NCBI GenBank assembly: GCA_003117195.1
Contig: BDSI01000012.1
Coordinates: 868,001-932,000 of the forward strand
Reading direction: 5' to 3'
Length of the DNA stretch: 64,000 bases
Origin: Eudorina sp. 2006-703-Eu-15
Taxonomy: Eukaryota > Chlorophyta > Chlorophyceae > Chlamydomonadales > Volvocaceae
Part shown: piece after piece, positions 56,958 to 64,000 of the stretch
Position numbering within the stretch: the stretch's first letter is position 1
How the letters are laid out: every line of letters begins with the position of its first letter
Translations under genes and position numbers: made by a program
Notes under the pieces: model-generated
Told to the model about the DNA's origin: nothing
The model's input: the letters and a program-made list of their open reading frames with translations, nothing else
Database searches by the model: none

Positions 56958-59900
56958 AGGACAGGGGGGTTGAAAAAGGAACAGCCCAGTGAAGGAAAGC
57001 GGGGGGGAGAAGGCCGGCGCCGCCGAATCGCGGCCAAACCCGCCCTCGATGCTGTTGACATGTGTTAGGGGGTTGCTGGGGAGGGGTCGCTGTCCTGGTC
57101 CAGGGGAGGGGGGTGGAGGCGGGGTGGTGCTTCCTTCATGCGCAGGAGGAGATCGCCACCTCGGAGGTCAGACGCAAGGGGGGGGAAGGGGGGACTGGTG
57201 GGCGGCCTTGCCGCAGAGCAGTGGGGACAGCCGCCCGCGGCTCGGGAGGCTGAAGGAGGAGGCACGTCTTTCGGCTGCATTGATTGGGTGCCCGGACTCT
57301 ATCAGGACGTCGCAACAGGGCGCGGACTGGCTGGGGCTCGGCGCGGCTGAAGCCTTCGGGCATGACGCATGAGGCTGCAGCACCCGCCGCGCGTTCGGCC
57401 GTTGGGCGAATAAAATCGGGGAAAGAGCCACCAGCCGCCCGCGGGCCCCTGAGGGCGAGGGCCCATGGGTCGGCCCTACGCGCGCGACGTCCGCGCGGAG
57501 GGCGCCCTTGCCGTCGCAGGAAGGTTTGGTGCGATGTGGGTGGCTGTCCGGGGCGCCGCGGCGCCGGGAGGGGACGAGACGCGTGAAGAGTCGCGGCGCG
57601 TGCCTGCACCTGCACGGGCAGCGTGGGTGGGGCCGGGCGGCGTCTCGGAGCGGGACCGGCAGCCATGGCGGTCGCAGCGTGGGCCTGGGGCCGGGAGGGG
57701 GTGAATCATCATCATTCCATCAGGACACCGTCATGACGTCATCATGACGCCAACACGGGGTCGCAGGGTTGGTGCACGCGCATATCGGGGCCCTGCGGGA
57801 TCTCAGCCAGCGGTGGGTGCAGAAGAGCAGATGTGGCGGTCGCGGGGGACACGAGGCCACTGCAGGGCGGCCAGTCTGGCCTGAGCGTCTGGAAGGTCGG
57901 GGTCCCGCAACGGGTCATAATCGTCTGGCACAGCAGCAGCCATTTGCGCCAGCAAACAAAATAACTATACGAAATTGGCGGTGTTAACACTCACCACGCT
58001 GGTCAAGCGTAACGCGCTTCAGCTGGTCGCACAGGGCCTGTTCGCCTGCCGCTGACATGCGTCGGACAGCAGTAACTTGTCTAGCAGAACGTAATTCTAC
58101 TTCCACTGAAATTGGTAACAGCGTCTCAATAGCGAGGTTGCTGAAACCCCAAAATGTTGTAGGTCTAGCTGTTAAACGTAAACGGTTTCAGACCGGTTAA
58201 GCATAGGATTCAGTGAGAGAACAACGTGTGTTAGACGTATTCAAGTTCTCCTCGTCCTAGCTCCCTTCCGAGGGGTTAGCCTCGTTGCTAAGAAGGCCGA
58301 AACGACTTCCGTACAGTTTCCATTCGATTGTAACCACTATAGGGTCACTCATCGCGGCGCCTCCTGGCGATACCGCTTCCTGCTATACCGATTGAGCATG
58401 CGTACTATTCTTATAGAATAGTCATTTCATATTCAGTTTCCTTTTCGCGCTCCTTAGGTCGCACAGCGACTAAGTACCCGCGCTGCAACAGGGGCAGTGT
58501 GGGTTTTGCTGCGGTGGCTGTCGGTGGCTGTCCGGGCAGCCCCCACTTGGGGGTGGCGGTGGCGATGGGAGGGATGTGAGGTTTCGGGGCAGGCATTTCG
58601 GAAGTGCGGTGTCGCCGGGACAGGCATCAGTAGTAGCATGTGACAGGAGGGGGGCTCGTGTTCCCCCGGCAGCATGCCAACAAGTGCATGACGCTGCGGA
58701 GTCGGCTGCGGAGCTGTGTCTTGGGGTGCAGGCTCTTGCGGCCTGGAGGACAGGAGTGCGACGGGGCCGGGCGGCGGCCGCCGGTGCTGGTGGGGCGATG
58801 CAGGAAACGAGGGCGTCGTGTAGGTGATTTACCGAAGGTGTGCATCACTGAAGTTGCTGGCCATCCCGATTGGTGCGTGTGTGAGACGCACTTACGAACT
58901 CCAATTTGGATCACGAAGAGCGGCAAACTCGCATCAGCACTGAAGGGCCTGTCTCTTCTTTGGTCTTATTCGATTCATGATTCCCTCATAATCCCCGTTC
59001 CCTTATGCCTTACCAAGCTAAGTATCATCATGTTTAATACCACGTGTGTTTTGTCTGGTTGAGACTTGTGTTTGCCTCCGGCTTTGGATGGTGCGACGTC
59101 CGCGGTGTGTTGGGCGGACCGCGGTGGGCCGAGGACAGCCCCTCTCACCAGCGCTTGTCACGACCTGAGGCGGCCTGGGCCACCATCACCACAGCCGCGC
59201 CCGCCCGTACTCGCGTCCGCACTCAATTGTCCTTGATAGTCCAGGTCATGATATACAGTGACTTCGCCTCGGCGTTGCAGTGCAGAAGGCCGTGTTTTTG
59301 GTTTATTATAGATAAAAATCTAGCAGCGTTTGGGGCACATCGTTGTTCTGAGGGCTGAGTCCGTCCTAGACTGGGTGTGAGAGGTGCGCGCTGGCGTTAG
59401 CCCCGGTTGTGTTTCGGGCCCGCGACCACCCCGCATGTTCACTGGCCCACTACCCCGCGTCGGGTGCTGTTGTTCGTGAGCAGGCAGGGCAGTGCGCATG
59501 GTGTGCATGAGGGGCACAGCCGCGCCCGGGGAATGCCCGCATGCGAAGCAACTGCCCCTGCCCAGCCCTCAAGTAGGATACATAGCAAGTCTACGGATGA
59601 TGAGATGTCGGAAAACACTGCCGAAATGCTCTCCTCCCTTGCGGGATGAAGAGAAATGCGTTAGTGTGTATGTGTGCATAGGAAGGGTGTATACGAGAAG
59701 CCCGTGGGTGTATGTGTGTGTGTGGGCGGAGGGGAGACCGCACATTGGCACCTGTTGTTTGCTGTCCAGATTGTCTCGGCCTGCCATAGCTGAGTCGGCT
59801 GACGGCCTGACGTCTTACACGGCAGGCCCTGTCCTGCCCTGATTGCATGGCATGGCGTCGCCTCGCCACGCCTCGCCTTGCGCGGACGTTGGGGTCAACG

Positions 59901-60772
59901 CAGGGGCTGTTCGCGACGGATAGCCCCCCGCCCGTCGCTCGTTTGGCGGTACGGCGGCATGGTACGTTGGGCGGAAGCGCCAGGGCGGTGGGTTAGGTGT
60001 GTTTGCATCCCGGCGGCTGTCGATGAGTGCATCTTGGCAAGCGCCTGCTGCAGAGAGCTAGGGTACGGTACTGGCCCGACGGGGCAGGAATACGCAGTAA
60101 GAGTACGGACAGGGTAGCGTGGTTTAATCACTCGTCGTGTGCCGGGTACGGTACGGTATAGCGCGCGTGTGATGGCAGCTTGGGGCCGTCGGCGCGTCGG
60201 AGTCTCCTGGATGGACCCAGCACTCAAGGCTTTTGGGATCCTCCAGGGAAGGGGGTATGGGGTACTGTAGAAGGATCAGAAGAGGCTGGACCTGGTGGCA
60301 GCTGGCTGACCTTCAGCTGCAAGGAAGGCGCTTGCCTGCTTGGTGTGTTTGTGCGGCGAGCGCGGGTGTGCGTACGTACAGCGTGCCGGACGTGACGAGT
60401 TCTGTGTGACGCGGTGCACCGTGTCAGGGCGTGCAGGCCTAGGGCGTGAAGGGCTTCGTCGCTATGGACACAATGGGTGCAGCGGTGTGCTTTGGAAGTC
60501 GGGGCATCCGTCGCAGCAGCTGCGGATCCGCGGTGCGTGAGACGTCCGCCGGTCCGCGCGCTGCGCAACGACGTGTACGGCGTACGGCCCGACCGGCTTG
60601 TAAACCGGCGCCATCAGAATCACTGTCGCGAATTAGGGAGCAGTATAAACTGTGAGGGTAGCGTTATTCAAAATGCCGCCTTACGTGTGTCTTGACCTAT
60701 TCGGACCACGGTTATGCACCAAAAAACAGACACACTGAATATTATTTGTGACGGGTTAAAGCTTAGAAAAAC
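56958..60772. other. 3.8-kb spacer upstream of the right-edge gene, no gene recognised
   Basis: GC-rich and Arg/Pro-coding in all frames to about 57750, then distinctly AT-richer to 60770. Only short open frames without domains. A degenerate match to the intronic repeat family A (ACTATACGAAATTGGCGGTG) lies near 57960-57982. A small cluster of TACGGTAC repeats sits at 60060-60165. Confidence 0.4.
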
Positions 60773-63465
60773 ATGACCTGCTTGATTACAAAATTATTCG
60801 TTTTGGCTTTCGCCCTGTTGTCCTTGTCTGTCCCTAGTGCTGGCAATGACTCGGCCGACATGGTGTGCGACAACAATAGCAGATCGTGTCCATGGCCTGA
60901 AAGTGATGAAAATTTGAATCGTGATGGACCTGTCCAGACCGTGCCAACGGCCCCGGAGTCTACAGCTTCAGAATTGACAGACGCGGACCGCGCGGCCATC
61001 GGCAGCTGCGCCAGCGGAGCTCCTTCGTTTGACTCGACCAGCTCATCCATATCTCTTTCAGTCGCGACTGACACGTCCGAAACCCTCGATGACCCCGTAG
61101 TTCCTGCGCCCATTGCTGCGCCAGACAGCTCCGGTTTGGATTCCGCTCCCGCACCCGCACCTGCATCCGAACCGCCGGCTGCCTCAGACGGCACCGCACC
61201 CGATCCAGCAGGCGAAGCCCCATCGGCGACCGCGCTGCCCACAGAGCTGCCACCCGAGCCCGCGGACGACGCAGACCCGCTGGCCGACTTGCGGTCGCTG
61301 CTGCAGCAGGCGCGACTCGCCGTAGCCCGACTGGAGGCCGAGGTGAGCCGCCAAGAGCGGCGCCTGGCGGGCCTGGCCGCCGCCGCGCTGCCAGGACCGA
61401 CGGCCCCGGGGGATCCCGCGGCCGCAGTCGCCGCAGCGACGGCGGCGGCGTTGCGCGGTCTGGGGTTAGACGGCAGTGGCACCTCCGCGGCGGCCCGCCA
61501 GGCGCTGCGGGAGGCGCTTCTGCAGGTGCTGAGGGAGCGGCCCGCGGCGGCAGCGAGGTCAGCTCCAGGGGGCTCTCCGGGATCGACCCACGTCGCGAGT
61601 CGGACGGCCGCGGCAGTGGGTGAGGCCGACTGGTTCGGTCTCCATTTCTCGCCGCGGGCCGCGGTGCAGATCGCGCCCCCGGCGCCTCCGCCTCCGCCGT
61701 CACCGCCGCCACAGGCGGCGGCGCCGGAGGCGGCGGCGGCGCCAGCCGCCGACCCGGCCGCGATGGCGGTTCCGGCGGAGGCGGCCCAGCCCGCCGCCGT
61801 CACCTGCGCCTTTGTGTACGAGCTGCCGCATCCGGATGCCGCCGCCAACGGCGGCGGCGCACCGCAGTACATCGTCCTGGGCGACGCCGCCGGGTCCGTG
61901 TACCTGGTGAACCCCACCAACGGCTCCCTCCTGGCCTCCCTATCCAGCGGAACCGATTCACCCGTCACTGCCTGCACGGCCTACTTCTTGCGGAGACTGG
62001 AATCCACCATCGTCACCGGGCACGCCAACGGCCAGACGCGGAGCTTCCTGGTCGTGATGCAGGAGGTGGAGGAGGCGACGGCGGCGGAGGGTGACGAGGC
62101 GGCGGCCGCGCAGCATGAGAAGCAGCAGCAGCAGCGGCGGCGGCGGGGGACGGCTGACTCACGGCGACGTGCAGCAGCGAAGTTTGCGGTACGGTCCGTA
62201 CAGTTACGGCACGTCGTGGAGTCCATGCCCGCCGGGGCGCTGCCGTGGGCGGCGGTGGAGGAGCTGCCGATAGTGCTGGGGGCGGCGACGCCGGCGGCGG
62301 CGCCGCCGCCAACGGAGGCGGCGGCAGGGCCGGCGGCGGGAGAGGCGGCGGCAGGGCCGGCGGCAGAAGAGGCGGCGGCAGGGCCGGCGGCGGGAGAGGC
62401 GGCGGCAGCGCCGGCGGCGGCCCCCGGCATCGTCACGGACCCGAACTACCAGGGACCGCCGGCGCCCATCATGCACCTCCTGCCGTACAGGTAAGCGCGT
62501 CGGCGGCGGCGGCGGCGGCGCCACACCCTGCCGTGCAAAGCCTGCTGTTGGAAAGTGTGCAGCCGCTCAGAAGCCGCAGAAGACGCAGGCGGCCGTCCTT
62601 TCGGGGTGCGGCATCGCCGATCGCACTCCCCCGGGATGGCGCGAGCCCCGTCCTGAGGACACCTCCTCGGGGGCTGGGCGGCTCGGTGCGGCTCGGTGCG
62701 GCGGAGCAACGCCGACGCAGCCCTGACTCTGGCTGTGAACTCTGACTCTGGCTGTGACTCTGGCTGTGACTCTGGCTGTGAGTATGACTGTGACTGTCAC
62801 TGAGGCTCCGGCCCAGGCTCTGGTGCCTGGCTGTGGAGGCGGTTGTGAGCAGGCCTGCGCCTGTTGGCCGTAATGGCTAACGTGCGGGGGGGGACCCTCG
62901 CCCCGTCCCCACCCGCCCCCCACCCGCCCCCCACAGGCTGGGCAACAAGCCCACCGGGCGGCGCCACGTGCTGGTTCTGGATCGGGCGGGCAACCTGCGG
63001 CTGGACCGCGACAACGGCACGACGCGCTTCTGGGCCCGGACCAATCGGACGCAGCTGGCGGTGCGGTTCGGTGAGGGAGGGCGGGCAGGGCAGGGCAGGG
63101 GAGGGCAAGGGTGGGCAGGGAAGGGGGGGCGGCATGGGGGGGGGCCAGGGGAGAGGGGCGGGGAGTCTTGTGGCCCGCCTGCCTTAACGAAAAGCGCCTG
63201 CTAGCCTATGCCACCGATCCCGGATCACTCCAGGACCACTACAGGGAGGGTGGGAATTCCACGTCCGTTGTAAAGCAGAAGTCCTCATCCGCCGCTGACT
63301 GCGCCTGTCTGTGCCGCTCCGTCCCCCGGGTGCGCCCCGTACGGTGCCCCCCCCCGCCCGCCCGTCGCCGCCCCGCCGCCAGTGGGCAACCACGTGGTCA
63401 TGCTGTCGTCGTACCACGCCACGCTGCTCAACACGCTGCAGCCGAGGGCCCCGCGGGCCTACTCG
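60773..63465 (+). CDS. Secretory-pathway protein with propeller-like repeats, 5' part (unknown function)
   Basis: Exons 60773-62490, 62937-63070 and 63383-63465 join in phase (645 residues so far); the last exon ends at a GTGAGA donor, so the gene runs on past the right edge. The ATG opens a clear signal peptide (TKLFVLAFALLSLSVPSAG). Residues about 30-350 are acidic and Ala/Pro/Ser-rich, with a short coiled coil (LLQQARLAVARLEAEVSRQE). The conserved-looking part starts near 355: YIVLGDAAGSVYLVNPTNGS, SPVTACTAYFL, VTGHANGQTRSFLV, then HVLVLDRAGNLRLDRDNGT and HVVMLSSYHATLLNTL. These G-D-x-G-x-V/L-L blades read like a quinoprotein/FG-GAP or WD-type beta-propeller in the lumen. An Ala/Gly/Glu repeat (AAAGPAAGE type, three copies) precedes the exon 1 donor. 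I do not recognise the family with confidence. Confidence 0.72.
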
Positions 63466-63793
63466 GTGAGATCGGGGCCGCGGCGCGGGGGGTGGGGTGG
63501 GGACGGAGCCCGGGCCAGGGGCAGGATCCAGGAAAATGGGGGCGGGGCGCGGGGTGGGGACGGAGCCGGGCCAGGGGCGGGGCTGTACAAGGCGGGCAGT
63601 GCGGTGGGGTCGTGGGGGGGCAGCTCTGCAGGCCCCCCAGGGGCCCCGGACCCGGCGATGCCCCCCTGGAGCTTTGCTCGCCCAGGATATCGGGCCCGGG
63701 GGGAAGGGGTGCTTCCCTGGATGGCTCTAGTTATTCCACGGCACCTGCAGCTCCCCCTCCCGCCGTGCAGTCCAGTCGCGTACAGTCGCGTCT

Positions 63794-63862
63794 TCATCGG
63801 ATGTTTGTTCTTGGCCGCAGCGCAGTATAAAATTATGTCTTCTGATTTGCCATACCCCTCCC
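63794..63862 (+). repeat. Family A dispersed repeat (intron of right-edge gene, sense)
   Basis: CATCGGATGTTTGTTCTTGG, CCGCAGCGCAGTATAAAAT, TTTGCCATACCCCTCCC. Somewhat diverged. Confidence 0.7.
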
Positions 63863-64000
63863 TCCGCGGGACAGAGGACGCCCCGAGATGCGGGTCCCGA
63901 GCCACAGCGCGGGGGCACCTGCGAACCTACCCGGGCACCGCAGTACGCCTCTAGCAGCAGGAAATAGGTCTGACAAGCCAGGGCGGGGAGGTTCGTGTGG

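Noticed and set aside
1..64000. A functional gene cluster or operon-like system
   Set aside because: The ten genes belong to unrelated pathways, lie on both strands with own promoters, and each matches a dispersed housekeeping family; co-location of S6K and VPS38 (TOR/autophagy) looks accidental without synteny data.
1..64000. tRNA or rRNA genes
   Set aside because: A few GGTTCAA/GGTTCGA strings occur (for example near 47229 and 52723), but none sits in a complete T-arm with matching acceptor stem.

Overview
The window is a gene-rich, high-GC piece of nuclear chromosome from a green alga. It most resembles a chlorophycean of the Chlamydomonas/Volvox lineage. Reasons: strong G/C preference at third codon positions; genes split by many short GT-AG introns; long Ala/Gly/Pro/Gln/Ser-rich runs inside otherwise conserved proteins; abundant (AC)n and G-rich minisatellites in introns; and plant-type orthologues of photosynthetic and metabolic genes (HCF173, single-domain PYD1, GONST1-like transporter) next to general eukaryotic genes. 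I cannot name the species. All gene models below were assembled by hand: every internal exon is bounded by AG and GT, and reading phases were checked across each junction.

Layout, left to right: APC1 (-, 9424 to beyond base 1, 3' end missing); a small mitochondrial bL28 gene (+, 9915-10480); an S6 kinase with a long N-terminal extension (+, 12817-20612); a secreted five-bladed-propeller protein (-, 24009-26386); a very large UVRAG/VPS38-like autophagy/PI3K subunit (-, 27876-37270); a 90-residue LYR protein (+, 37641-38214); dihydropyrimidine dehydrogenase PYD1 (+, 38959-42446); the psbA translation factor HCF173 (-, 46319-51747); a GONST1-like Golgi nucleotide-sugar transporter (+, 53242-56957); and the 5' part of a secretory protein of unknown function (+, 60773 to beyond the right edge). 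APC1/bL28m, VPS38/LYR and HCF173/GONST1 are head-to-head pairs with candidate bidirectional promoters. PYD1 and HCF173 converge on a 3.9-kb repeat-rich spacer.

The genes do not form a single pathway. Two act in nutrient signalling and autophagy (S6K, VPS38), two in the chloroplast or mitochondrion (HCF173, bL28m), one in pyrimidine breakdown, and two in the secretory pathway. The least ordinary features are: a PAM2-like poly(A)-binding-protein motif at the very start of the S6 kinase model; a roughly 725-residue insertion that splits the C2 domain of VPS38; three SAPSDM repeats in the expanded APC1 loop; two dispersed short-repeat families found almost only in introns; and a 94-bp tandem duplication that has copied a 3' splice site with the first bases of its exon.
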